Assembly: GCA_024275555.1 (NCBI GenBank) | Contig: JAJRYW010000058.1 | Location: 1 to 23,446, forward strand | Direction: 5' to 3' | DNA from: Calditrichota bacterium | Lineage (GTDB): Bacteria > Calditrichota > Calditrichia > RBG-13-44-9 > J075 | DNA length: 23,446 nucleotides | In this document: piece after piece, positions 6,057 to 13,936 of the stretch | How the letters are laid out: each line of letters opens with the position of its first letter | How positions within the stretch are numbered: position 1 is the stretch's first letter | Made by a program: the position numbers and the translations under genes | The notes under the pieces: model-generated | What the model saw: the letters and a program-made list of their open reading frames with translations, nothing else | The model's database searches: none | What the model was told of the DNA's origin: nothing

Positions 6057-7610
6057 TCAGGGGCGCTTGATACCAAATTTTTGCATTTTATAACGAACGG
6101 TGCGCTCGGAGATGCCCAGTTCCCGGGCGGCGGCGGATTGATTCCAGCGATTGCGGGAGAGCGCTTCTTCCAGCATGGCTTTCTCGTAGTTGTCTTTGCG
6201 GTTGCGGATGGTCTGTTCCGCCGGGTCCTCCGCGAAGGGGAACGCCGGTGTTGCCCCGGGCCGGAATTCTGCCGGCAGAAGTTCTACGGGAATGTAGTCG
6301 GTCTGTTCATCAGCCAGGATGACCAGGCGTTCCATAATGTTTTCCAACTCGCGAATATTCCCCGGCCAGGAGTAGGCTTCCAGGCGGGCCATGGTCTCCG
6401 GTTTAAATCCTTTAATTTGTTTGCCGTGCCGTGCCGCCATCTTTTTCAAAAAATGGTTGGCCAGGATGGGGATGTCGCCTTGCCGTTCCCGCAGCGGCGG
6501 AAGGGTAATGGCAACTACATTGAGCCGGTAGTAAAGATCCTGACGGAAAGCCCCTTTTTCCAGGTGTTCCCTCAGGTTGTTGCTGGCCGCAGAAATGATG
6601 CGCACATCCACCTTCTTTACCTGGGTGCTGCCCAGGGGGCGGATTTCCCCTTCCTGGAGGGCGCGGAGAAACTTGCTCTGCACCTCCAGGGGCATGTTGA
6701 CAATTTCGTCCAAAAACAAGGTCCCCCCATCGGCTGCCTCGAACAGTCCTTTTTTATCCTTATGCGCCCCGGTAAAAGCTCCTTTAACGTAGCCGAATAA
6801 TTCGCCTTCCAGGAGGTTGGCCGGAAGCGCGCCGCAATCCACCGCCACAAAGGGGCGGGTTTTGCGCGGGCCGTTGTAATGGATAATCTTGGCGACTAAC
6901 TCTTTGCCGGTGCCGCTTTCGCCTTCCAGCAGCGCCCGGGCGTCGGTGGGGATGACCCGTTCCAGCAGGGAAAAGACCGCCCGGATTTGGGGACTTTTGC
7001 CGATGATGCCGTGGTAATCATATTTTTCCTGCACTTCCCGGCGCAACCGCTCCGTTTCGGAAAAAAGTTCCTCATGCAGTTTGGCGTTGTGAATCAATTG
7101 GGCGAAGATGGTTGCCAGCAGGGAGAGCAGGCCCAGGTGAGCTTCCTCGAAGGCCGGTTTGTCCTGCAAGCGAATTAAATTTAACGCGCCGATGACTTCT
7201 CCGTGCAAAACCATAGGGATGCTGAGGGCGGAATGAATCTCCCGGTATTTGGGGTTGGCCGGGGCCGCGCCAAGCAGGGCGGGAATGTCGGAAGTCAACA
7301 GCGGCGTGCGCTGCCGGCTGACCCAGCCGGCCAGCATCATATTCAGGAAGTGATCCAGGTGGGCCGCACTTTCTCCCTGGCGAATCAGGGTGCGGGCCTC
7401 GCCGGCGCCGCTGGGATCGAGCAGCAGCACCGATCCCTGGTCGGCCTCGGTCAGGGCAATGGCTTCCCGGGTGATCAGCTCGATCAAATCATCCACATGC
7501 AAGTCGGAGCGCACTGCCTCGATCACTCTCTGAAGCCGTTGATAATCCGTTACCAGTTTTTGTAAACGTTCATTTTCGCGGCGAAGCGTGTGCAATTGAT
7601 TCTCTGTCAT
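6057..7610 (-). CDS. Sigma-54-dependent transcriptional activator (GAF-AAA+-Fis HTH)
   Basis: About 517 aa, full length for a one-component bacterial enhancer-binding protein. A short coiled coil (residues 5-30) leads into a GAF sensory domain (about 30-185). The AAA+ ATPase (about 200-430) has Walker A GESGTGKE (231-238, counting from the GTG at 7613), the sigma-54-contacting GAFTGA loop (278-283), Walker B GGTLFLDEI (296-304) and the arginine-finger region FRQDLYYRLNV. A C-terminal Fis-type HTH (NQSAAARELGISERTVRYK) binds upstream enhancers. There is no receiver domain, so the signal is probably a small ligand or redox cue sensed by GAF. Start: ATG 7610, or GTG 7613 directly before it; a GAGG lies only 2-3 nt upstream, closer than usual. 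It transcribes toward the paralogous secreted proteins, its likeliest local targets by inference. Confidence 0.93.
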   Translation of the reverse strand: MTENQLHTLRRENERLQKLVTDYQRLQRVIEAVRSDLHVDDLIELITREAIALTEADQGSVLLLDPSGAGEARTLIRQGESAAHLDHFLNMMLAGWVSRQRTPLLTSDIPALLGAAPANPKYREIHSALSIPMVLHGEVIGALNLIRLQDKPAFEEAHLGLLSLLATIFAQLIHNAKLHEELFSETERLRREVQEKYDYHGIIGKSPQIRAVFSLLERVIPTDARALLEGESGTGKELVAKIIHYNGPRKTRPFVAVDCGALPANLLEGELFGYVKGAFTGAHKDKKGLFEAADGGTLFLDEIVNMPLEVQSKFLRALQEGEIRPLGSTQVKKVDVRIISAASNNLREHLEKGAFRQDLYYRLNVVAITLPPLRERQGDIPILANHFLKKMAARHGKQIKGFKPETMARLEAYSWPGNIRELENIMERLVILADEQTDYIPVELLPAEFRPGATPAFPFAEDPAEQTIRNRKDNYEKAMLEEALSRNRWNQSAAARELGISERTVRYKMQKFGIKRP

Positions 7611-7775
7611 CACCTCAAGACCCTTGTTTTGGTGTCATGTTTTGGGATCGAAGTTAAAATACAGTCAACCCAGTTCAATTTGCCATATTTTTTTGGATTT
7701 GATTTTGGGGCGGCTCTGAACAATATTCATAGTTCTTATAAATTGAGCGACACACCTACCAATCGGAGAAAGTGA

Positions 7776-9059
7776 ATGACAGCAAAAACATCCAACGGCC
7801 TTCCCCGCGAAGAGATTCATCGATTTACTTTGAAAAACGGGTTAACAGTAGTGATGATGAAGACCGGCGTTGCCCCGGTCGTCGCGGTGGAAATCTGGTA
7901 TAAAGTGGGATCCAAAAATGAGCAGCCCGGCAAAAGCGGTTTTGCCCATCTGTTCGAGCACATGATGTTCGAAGGCTCGGCCAATGTGGGCAAGAGCGAA
8001 CACATGAAGCTGATCAGCGATGTGGGGGGAACCATGAACGGGACCACCAGTAAAGATCGCACCAATTATTATGAGGTGGTTCCGGCCAACCAACTGCGGC
8101 TGGCCCTCTGGCTGGAAGCGGACCGGATGCGCGCCCTGGCGGTCACCGAAGAGAATTTTGAAAACCAGCGCGCCACGGTCAAAGAAGAGCGGCGCCTGCG
8201 GGTGGATAACGCGCCCTATGCGGCGGTCTTTTACGAAAAACTGGATGAACTGGTCTATGAAAACTGGGCTTACAAACATTCCGTGATCGGCTCGATGGCC
8301 GACCTGGATAAAGCCACCGTGGAAGACATCATCAAATTTCATGACACGTATTATAAGCCCAACAACGCGGTTCTGGCGGTGGTGGGAGATATTGATGTCG
8401 ATGCCGCCCTGGCGCTGGTAAAGGAATATTTTGAAGATATCCCCGCCGGCGAGCCGCCCCCGGATGTTGATTTGAGCGAGCCGCCCCAGCCGGCGCAGAA
8501 ACGCATGGTCTGGAAAGACCCCTTTGCCCCGTTGCCGGGCTTTGTGTGCGCTTTTCATATTCCCGCCCACGGGGAGAAAGACACCTACGCGATGGAGATC
8601 ATCGAAAAAATGCTCTTTGACGGGCAAAGCTCCCGCCTTTACCGGCGTTTTATCGAGCAGGATCAGTCGCTGCTGCACATCTACGGCGGGGTGGATTCCA
8701 AAATGGGGCCGGGGATTTTCTACTTTTTCGGTCAGCTTAAAGAAGGAAAAAAAATGGCCGAGGTGGAAGCAGCTTATTTCGAGGAACTGGTGAAACTCCG
8801 GGAACAGGAGTTGTCGGAAGAGGAATTGCAAAAAGTAAAAAACCAGTTCAAATCGGATTTTATTTCCAAGTTTAGCCGGGTCAACTACAAGGCCAACCTG
8901 CTCTGCTTCTACACGGTTTGCTTTGATGACCCCGAGCTGATTTTCAGCGAAATCAACCGTTACCTGGCCCTGACCCCGGCGGATATCCGGGCGGCCGCGC
9001 AGCGCCATTTCCGGACGGAAAACAGCAGCGTTATTGAGATTTATCCGGAAACGCAGTAA
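7776..9059 (+). CDS. M16B zinc metalloprotease, active subunit (insulinase/pitrilysin family)
   Basis: A complete 427-aa protein. The inverted zinc motif HLFEH (H58-H62) is intact; E61 is the catalytic base, and the distal zinc-binding Glu lies in VKEERR (E137/E138). Two repeats of the M16 fold are visible: the N-terminal catalytic half and a C-terminal half starting near FVCAFHIPAHGEKD. M16B enzymes close like a clamshell over peptides and usually work with an inactive partner subunit, here probably the gene at 12230. There is no signal peptide, so it is likely cytoplasmic unless exported otherwise. ATG 7776 has GGAG seven bases upstream. It is the first gene on the plus strand after the divergent gap. 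An antisense open frame of 388 codons over it is a composition artefact. Confidence 0.93.
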   Translation: MTAKTSNGLPREEIHRFTLKNGLTVVMMKTGVAPVVAVEIWYKVGSKNEQPGKSGFAHLFEHMMFEGSANVGKSEHMKLISDVGGTMNGTTSKDRTNYYEVVPANQLRLALWLEADRMRALAVTEENFENQRATVKEERRLRVDNAPYAAVFYEKLDELVYENWAYKHSVIGSMADLDKATVEDIIKFHDTYYKPNNAVLAVVGDIDVDAALALVKEYFEDIPAGEPPPDVDLSEPPQPAQKRMVWKDPFAPLPGFVCAFHIPAHGEKDTYAMEIIEKMLFDGQSSRLYRRFIEQDQSLLHIYGGVDSKMGPGIFYFFGQLKEGKKMAEVEAAYFEELVKLREQELSEEELQKVKNQFKSDFISKFSRVNYKANLLCFYTVCFDDPELIFSEINRYLALTPADIRAAAQRHFRTENSSVIEIYPETQ

Positions 9060-9070
9060 AAAAGCATGTC

Positions 9071-9090
9071 ATTCCGGCGGAAGCCGGAAT
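9071..9090. repeat. REP-like hairpin, ATTCCGGC/GCCGGAAT
   Basis: A perfect 8-bp stem with loop GGAA, placed 12 bp after the protease stop codon. It belongs to the widespread class of intergenic 'cattccggc...gccggaat' palindromes. A C-rich then TTTT stretch follows, so it may also act as a terminator. Confidence 0.7.
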
Positions 9091-9212
9091 CCCCTCTTTT
9101 CCCCTGCTAACCCCCGTTTCCGGCATAGCGTCCTAGCTGATATTGATTGTTCCCCCTTGCCCTTTAACCCCCCATTGCCTAATTTGGAAAAAACCATTCC
9201 CGGAGAATTGGC

Positions 9213-10925
9213 ATGAACAACAACCCTGTTTTGGCGAGAAGTATTCTGTGGTCATTCATTTTCTTTGCCTTTGTCTCCTGGCCGGCGGCTTTGCAGGCCG
9301 GCTGGCCCACCACGCCGGATTCCGCCCTCTTTGTAGACTTTGGCTTATACCCCTACCTGGCGGTGGATGAGCACGACCAATCCATTACCGTAGTTTACAT
9401 AGCCGAGGCCAACCGCCTGCTGGCCAAAAAATACGACCGCTACGGCGACCCCCTGTGGGGCGGCAACGCGGTGGTGCTGGCCGACACCACCCGCCTCTTT
9501 GGCGTAGACCTTTCCAACCTGGGCAACCAGTGGGGGGCGGTGGTAAGCGACGACAGCGGCGGGGCCATTGTCTGCTGGGAAGACTTCCGCCACGCCAGTT
9601 TTGACGGCGGGCTTCCCCTGAACAACGAGATTTACCTCCAGCGCGTAGATGTAAACGGGCAGGTGCGCTATGGAACCAACGGCAGGCGCATTAGCACCCC
9701 GGCCAGCGAGGGTTGGCATGAGTTGGGAGATATGAAACCGGATTACCATGGCGGGTTTGTGGTGGGGTATTATGGCGATACCACCATGTATGCCGGCGCT
9801 TTAAAACGGTTCAATATTAATGGCAATTTAATGTGGGAAAGATATTTCCGGGAAGGCTTTAACCTGGATGTGAATGCGACTGATATTGATGGGAATATAT
9901 TTGTCAGTTACGGAGGCGCTTTTGGGCAACCCAATCGCCGCATGAAATTGAACCTGAATGGTGATTTCTTATGGCCGGATACGCTTGATGGGAAAATTCC
10001 TGGTTCAAAATTGTACCGGGGAGGAGGTGCTTTTTCTGACGGGCAGGGTGGTGCAATTGGAGTTGGAGATTTGCGATTGAAGATCAACCGGGTAGATTCG
10101 ACCGGCCAGTATGTGTTTGGCCCGAATTGGATTGATCTGGGTGGAGGGCAGCAAGTTATCATTGGTTATGCACCAGATGGTGTTGGTGGGATTTACGTCG
10201 CGTGGATTAATAATGGGTCAAGGCTACAGAGAGTAACTGCCAATGGGAGTATTTCATTTATTCAAGGCGGTCTTATCATTGTTCCTGATTCACTGTCCGG
10301 GTTTAATTTCATTGTTCCTGACGAAGAAAATGGAGTCGTTTTCTTGGGTGTCGATAAACGAAACCAACCGATAAACTCACTTTATGCACAAAGAGTAGAC
10401 AGTACCGGTCAACTCCTATGGGATAGTACCGGAATTGAGTTTCACTCGAGCTCTCAAAACCTTTTCTTTGCTAATTCTGCCCGATCTTTTTATCCCGATA
10501 AACGTGGAGGCGCTGTGTATGTTTGGGTACAACAAGCAGCCGGTTTCGGCGCCCGGGTGATGTTGAAGCAAATATCTCACAACGGAATATTAGGGGAGGT
10601 GATTACGTCTTTACAAGAAAAAAGAAACGGGGCTAAAAAGTTTAAAGATATTACGCTGAATTCAATATTTCCCAATCCCTTTAATGGTTTGACTACTATA
10701 GAATTTAGCATCAATGAATCTGGACATGTTAGAGTTGAGGTATATGATATTCTTGGGAAAATGATAAATACGTTGATAGATCACCGTCTTTATCCCAACA
10801 CCTATAGAGTTAAATGGAATGGAACCAGCAATAGCGGTGAAAGTGTTAACAGCGGGATATACTTTTGCAGACTGTCTGTTGACACTAAGAATGCGATTAT
10901 CCAAAAACTGGTTTTTATCAAATAA
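9213..10925 (+). CDS. Secreted repeat protein with T9SS type A C-terminal sorting domain
   Basis: A 570-aa secreted protein. A signal peptide (ILWSFIFFAFVSWPAALQA) is followed by about 430 residues of beta-rich repeats marked by W/D-G-G and QRVD--G--- motifs (for example DDSGGAIVCWEDFRH, DGVGGIYVAWIN, DKRGGAVYVWVQ), suggesting a propeller or related beta fold; no catalytic motif is seen. The last about 80 residues are a type IX secretion sorting domain: IFPNPFNGLTTIEFS, then VRVEVYDILGKMINTL, then VNSGIYFCRL and a basic end. The T9SS would move the protein across the outer membrane and anchor or release it. Start ATG 9213 has CGGAGAA upstream. Odd: base composition changes from GC-rich to AT-rich near 9750 inside the gene. 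It lies between two M16 subunit genes that are usually adjacent. Confidence 0.82.
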   Translation: MNNNPVLARSILWSFIFFAFVSWPAALQAGWPTTPDSALFVDFGLYPYLAVDEHDQSITVVYIAEANRLLAKKYDRYGDPLWGGNAVVLADTTRLFGVDLSNLGNQWGAVVSDDSGGAIVCWEDFRHASFDGGLPLNNEIYLQRVDVNGQVRYGTNGRRISTPASEGWHELGDMKPDYHGGFVVGYYGDTTMYAGALKRFNINGNLMWERYFREGFNLDVNATDIDGNIFVSYGGAFGQPNRRMKLNLNGDFLWPDTLDGKIPGSKLYRGGGAFSDGQGGAIGVGDLRLKINRVDSTGQYVFGPNWIDLGGGQQVIIGYAPDGVGGIYVAWINNGSRLQRVTANGSISFIQGGLIIVPDSLSGFNFIVPDEENGVVFLGVDKRNQPINSLYAQRVDSTGQLLWDSTGIEFHSSSQNLFFANSARSFYPDKRGGAVYVWVQQAAGFGARVMLKQISHNGILGEVITSLQEKRNGAKKFKDITLNSIFPNPFNGLTTIEFSINESGHVRVEVYDILGKMINTLIDHRLYPNTYRVKWNGTSNSGESVNSGIYFCRLSVDTKNAIIQKLVFIK

Positions 10926-10951
10926 CTTGACTAACGTTCAGGAGGTGTGTG

Positions 10952-11611
10952 ATGAAACCGTCTTTAAAGATTGTTGCAATTTGGATTGTATGTTTCTTTG
11001 TTTTGATTTTCGCCAGCCAAGCCATTGCTCAAACCGAAGATGAATTACACTGCTATTTTTCGGAGGATACAACAGAATCGATACTTGAATCTATCCCGGT
11101 TTTGCAGGATACCTCTTTGCGAACTGCCGTACTATTTGTGCAATTTGCCGATTGGGAAACCAATATTCGTGCCAGGGGGAGTGTGGGATGGGAGAGTTCT
11201 ACCAATCCCGATTCATTCAAATTTGATAAATACCGCTACCATCATTTCTGGGATATGTATTTCTCGAAAAGTTCCTACTCTGACGACCCTAATAGTCCCC
11301 CTGCAATTCATCCAGATCATGAATCTCATAGCATCCGCGTCTACGGCTCCTTCCGCGACTACTGGTGGGAGGTGAGCCACAAAAACCTGGCGATCAAACC
11401 GGCGGTGACCCACCCGGATTCCACCCAGTTAGACACTGCCAGTATTTTCTACAGCGGCATCATCAACAACTACAACCCGGCAGACAGCAGCATTATCTGG
11501 GTTACTTTAGACAAACCACTCGCTGACTACTACTCCGATCCCAATGATACCCTTCACACGAATCCTTTCTGGATTATGCCTGCTGCTCTCGCCAAGGCAT
11601 ACACTTTATGA
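10952..11611 (+). pseudogene. Truncated M6-like (immune inhibitor A type) metalloprotease, N-terminal fragment
   Basis: ATG 10952 follows a near-ideal AGGAGG six bases upstream. A signal peptide (IVAIWIVCFFVLIFASQAIAQ) leads into TAVLFVQFADWE, then HHFWDMYFSKSSY, then IRVYGSFRDYWWEVSHKNL, the order seen in the propeptide and early part of secreted M6-type metalloproteases. The frame stops at TGA 11609-11611, right where the catalytic HExxH region would be expected (AALAKAYTL), so no active site is present. The first 380 bp are AT-rich like the preceding gene and the rest GC-rich. It is most likely a remnant or the 5' part of a gene fused to unrelated 3' material. The M6 assignment is by recalled similarity and moderate in certainty. 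Confidence 0.6.
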
Positions 11612-12138
11612 TTCCCTTTTATCAACCGTTCGCCGGATTAAGCGGAAGCAAAAGCGGTCCTGGAACGCCTGTACTATCTTCTGGAAAGCGAGGGGCGATT
11701 TGGGAAATCGAGGCCGGGTAAAGGCGCTTATACATTACCCAATTTACAAATACAGCAAATAAGGTTTACGGAATACCAGCGGGAATCCGAGCGGCTTTTA
11801 AGCAAGGTGTTCGGGTCAAGAAGTTGGCAAAGCATTTCGGGCATCCCGCAAAAATTTGCCCTTTCTCAGAACTATCCTAACCCCTTCAACCCTGTCACAA
11901 CAAATTCCTTTTCCCTGCCCTCAGCCGGCAAGGTGCGCATCGACATTTTCAACATCCTGGGCCAGCGGGTCAAAACACTGCTCAACCGCCGCACCCCGGC
12001 GGGATCGCACCAATTATGTGGAACGGCCGGGATGAGGCGGGCACTCCGGTTGCCAGCGGGCTTTATATTTACCGCATCAAAGCAGAAACTAACAGGCAAG
12101 TTTTTTTGCAGGCAAAAAAGATGATTCTACTGAAGTAA
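11600..12138 (+). pseudogene. Frameshifted C-terminal fragment of a T9SS-exported protein
   Basis: Following open frames across 11600-12138 gives a coherent C-terminus split over three frames. The first is LYDSLLSTVRRI; a one-base loss near 11640 leads into EAKAVLERLYYLLESEGRF. That frame continues to a T9SS sorting domain (FALSQNYPNPFNPVTT, VRIDIFNILGQRVKTLL). A second one-base loss near 12010-12015 leads to MWNGRDEAGTPVASGLYIYR and ends with the expected basic KKMILLK and TAA at 12136. The alpha-helical LERLYYLL segment does not look like an M6 protease, so the upstream M6 fragment and this tail may come from different genes joined by deletion. No functional product is expected. Confidence 0.75.
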
Positions 12139-12229
12139 TCTGCAAAACTAATGGAGCAGGCGCGGATAATTCTGTATATTCGCGGAATCGATTCAACAAA
12201 TGACAACGCTAAAGCGAAGGAAAATTGTC

Positions 12230-13579
12230 TTGAAAAATAAAATCACCCCACCCATTGATGATCATCTGATTCAATTTCAATTTCCGGATGTGCAGGAATT
12301 CCATCTGGACAACGGCCTGGAAGTGCTGGTGATAGAGCGGCGCGAGCTTCCCAAGGTGTACTTCCGGGTGGGCGTGAAGTTTGGGGAAGCCATGGACCCG
12401 CCCGCCCGGGAAGGCGCGGTGGAACTGATGGCCCGGCTGATCAAAAAAGGCACCGAAAAACGCAGTTTCGCGGAAATCAGCGAGGCTATCGATTTTATGG
12501 GCGGCGCAATTGACGCCGCTTCCGGCAAAGACGACTTTTACTTTTACGGCGATTTTTTAAGCGAATACGCCCGGGACGGATTCGAACTGCTGGGCGAAAT
12601 TATGCAGTTCCCCACCTTTCCCATCCAGGAGATGACCAAGGAGCGCAGTAAGCTTTTAGGCGACCTGGAGAATGAAAAGAGTTCCCCGGCTTTTTTAGCG
12701 CACCGCCAGATGGATCAGGCTCTTTTTGGCCGTCACCCTTACGCCCGCTATAAGACCGCAGAGAGTTTGCTGCACCTGACCCGGGAAACCTTGCTGGAAC
12801 TGCATCAGTCTTATTTCCGGCCCGATATAACCTACCTGGTTTTTGCCGGCGACATTGATGCGGCAACCGCCCGGGCCTGGGCGGAGGAGGTGATGGGCGA
12901 GTGGAGCGGCGCGGCGCAGCCAACCGGGATCGCGGCGCCGGAAGCACCGGGGCAGCCGGGGATTTACCTGGTGCATCGGCCCAATTCCCAGCAGTGCAAC
13001 CTGCTGTTCGGCAATATGCTTTTCCCGGCGGTGCACCCGGATTATGAAAAAGCGCTGGTAGCCAATAAAATCCTGGGCGGCGGGGCCAGCGGACGTCTTT
13101 TTTTAACCCTGCGGGAAGAGAAAGGCTACACCTATGGCGCTTATAGTTCCCTGGATACTTTCCATCGCACCGGGGCCTGGATTGCCAGTGCGGAAGTAAG
13201 CCCGGAGGTGTTGGGGGATGCAATTGATTGCTTTTATGAGCAGTTTAAAACCTTCCGGGAAACTTTGCCTGATGAAGAAGAATTGCGCAACGCCAAACGG
13301 TATTTGATGGGAGTTTTCCCGCTGAAAAATGAGACCCCGGCCGCCATTGCCTCGTTGACCCTGACCAGCAAGCTGGACGGACGCAATCCCGATTACTGGA
13401 ATGAGCATTTGCAGAAGATCGACCGGGTGCAGGCTGAGGATGTGCGGCAAATTGCCCAACGGTATCTCATTCCGGATCATCAGCAGTTAGTGGTGGTAGG
13501 CGACGCCGAGCAGGTGGGTAATGATCTGTCCCGTTTTGGCAAAGTAACTGTGGTGGATCTGGATGGGAAACAATTGTAA
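12230..13579 (+). CDS. M16B-family peptidase-like protein, catalytically inactive subunit
   Basis: About 449 aa with the two-domain M16 layout. Where the zinc motif HxxEH should be, the sequence reads VELMA in GAVELMARLIKKGTEKRS, so neither His nor the catalytic Glu is present. The C-terminal half retains the substrate-binding Arg/Tyr pattern (GRLFLTLREEKGYTYGAYS). This division, one subunit with HxxEH and one with the R/Y pair, is established for heterodimeric M16B proteases, and the active partner is probably the gene at 7776. No signal peptide. Start: TTG 12230 has AAGGA eight bases upstream; ATG 12200 in the same frame adds ten residues but has no visible ribosome site. The gene follows the T9SS pseudogene by about 90 bp. 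Confidence 0.88.
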   Translation: MKNKITPPIDDHLIQFQFPDVQEFHLDNGLEVLVIERRELPKVYFRVGVKFGEAMDPPAREGAVELMARLIKKGTEKRSFAEISEAIDFMGGAIDAASGKDDFYFYGDFLSEYARDGFELLGEIMQFPTFPIQEMTKERSKLLGDLENEKSSPAFLAHRQMDQALFGRHPYARYKTAESLLHLTRETLLELHQSYFRPDITYLVFAGDIDAATARAWAEEVMGEWSGAAQPTGIAAPEAPGQPGIYLVHRPNSQQCNLLFGNMLFPAVHPDYEKALVANKILGGGASGRLFLTLREEKGYTYGAYSSLDTFHRTGAWIASAEVSPEVLGDAIDCFYEQFKTFRETLPDEEELRNAKRYLMGVFPLKNETPAAIASLTLTSKLDGRNPDYWNEHLQKIDRVQAEDVRQIAQRYLIPDHQQLVVVGDAEQVGNDLSRFGKVTVVDLDGKQL

Positions 13580-13621
13580 GGCGGTTGATTTTAATGGCCG
13601 GGGAACTTTAAAGATGTTATC

Positions 13622-13649
13622 CACGAATTTCACGAATTGGCACGAAGAG
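13622..13649. repeat. Three CACGAA-type direct repeats (9-10 bp)
   Basis: CACGAATTT, CACGAATTGG and CACGAAGAGG follow one another. This CACGAATT-type low-complexity repeat is common in intergenic DNA of many environmental bacteria. It begins the 357-bp non-coding stretch between the inactive M16 gene and the TPR gene. Confidence 0.5.
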
Positions 13650-13690
13650 GTAATGGTAGGGGCATGCTTTAGCTTGCGCATTCATCCGCA

Positions 13691-13883
13691 GTCTGAAGCC
13701 TGTGTTTACATCCCGTTTTATGGGGGCGATTACCGAGGGATAATCGAACGTAGCGTTTTTGCGCAGTCTAAAGCCTGTGTTTACATCCCGTTTTATCGGG
13801 GCGGCTACCGTGGGACAATCGAACGCCGTCTGGAGCCTGTGTTTATATCCCATTTTATCGGGGCGGCTATCGTGGGGTGTTGA
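13691..13883. repeat. Three degenerate copies of a 60-75-bp hairpin-bearing repeat
   Basis: Copies begin at 13691, 13766 and 13828 with GTCTGAAGCC, GTCTAAAGCC and GTCTGGAGCC. Each continues with TGTGTTTACATCCCGTTTTA or a close variant, then GGGGCG, a CGAGG/CGTGG block and, in the first two, AATCGAACG. A small CCCG-TTTTAT-CGGG hairpin sits in copy 2 and is degenerate in the others. Spacings are 75 and 62 bp. It looks like a decaying intergenic repeat family rather than CRISPR: the spacers are not unique and the units diverge. Confidence 0.75.
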
Positions 13884-13936
13884 TTGGGAAGGATCGTCTG
13901 TTGGTGTCACAAAAATGTTTTGTTGAGAATCTTATC

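Noticed and set aside
5723..6076. N-terminal extension of paralog 2 to a GTG at 6076
   Set aside because: It translates the heptamer array as a monotonous seven-residue repeat, overlaps the activator gene, and places the signal peptide internally; GAGGA before ATG 5722 fits better.
5868..6800. 310-codon plus-strand frame
   Set aside because: It is antisense to the sigma-54 activator and starts in the repeat array; no recognisable domain.
7842..9008. 388-codon antisense frame over the active M16 gene
   Set aside because: It lies wholly opposite a conserved protease with an intact HxxEH motif; the long antisense frame is a codon-bias artefact.
13691..13883. CRISPR array
   Set aside because: Only three diverged units of unequal spacing, no unique spacers and no cas genes.
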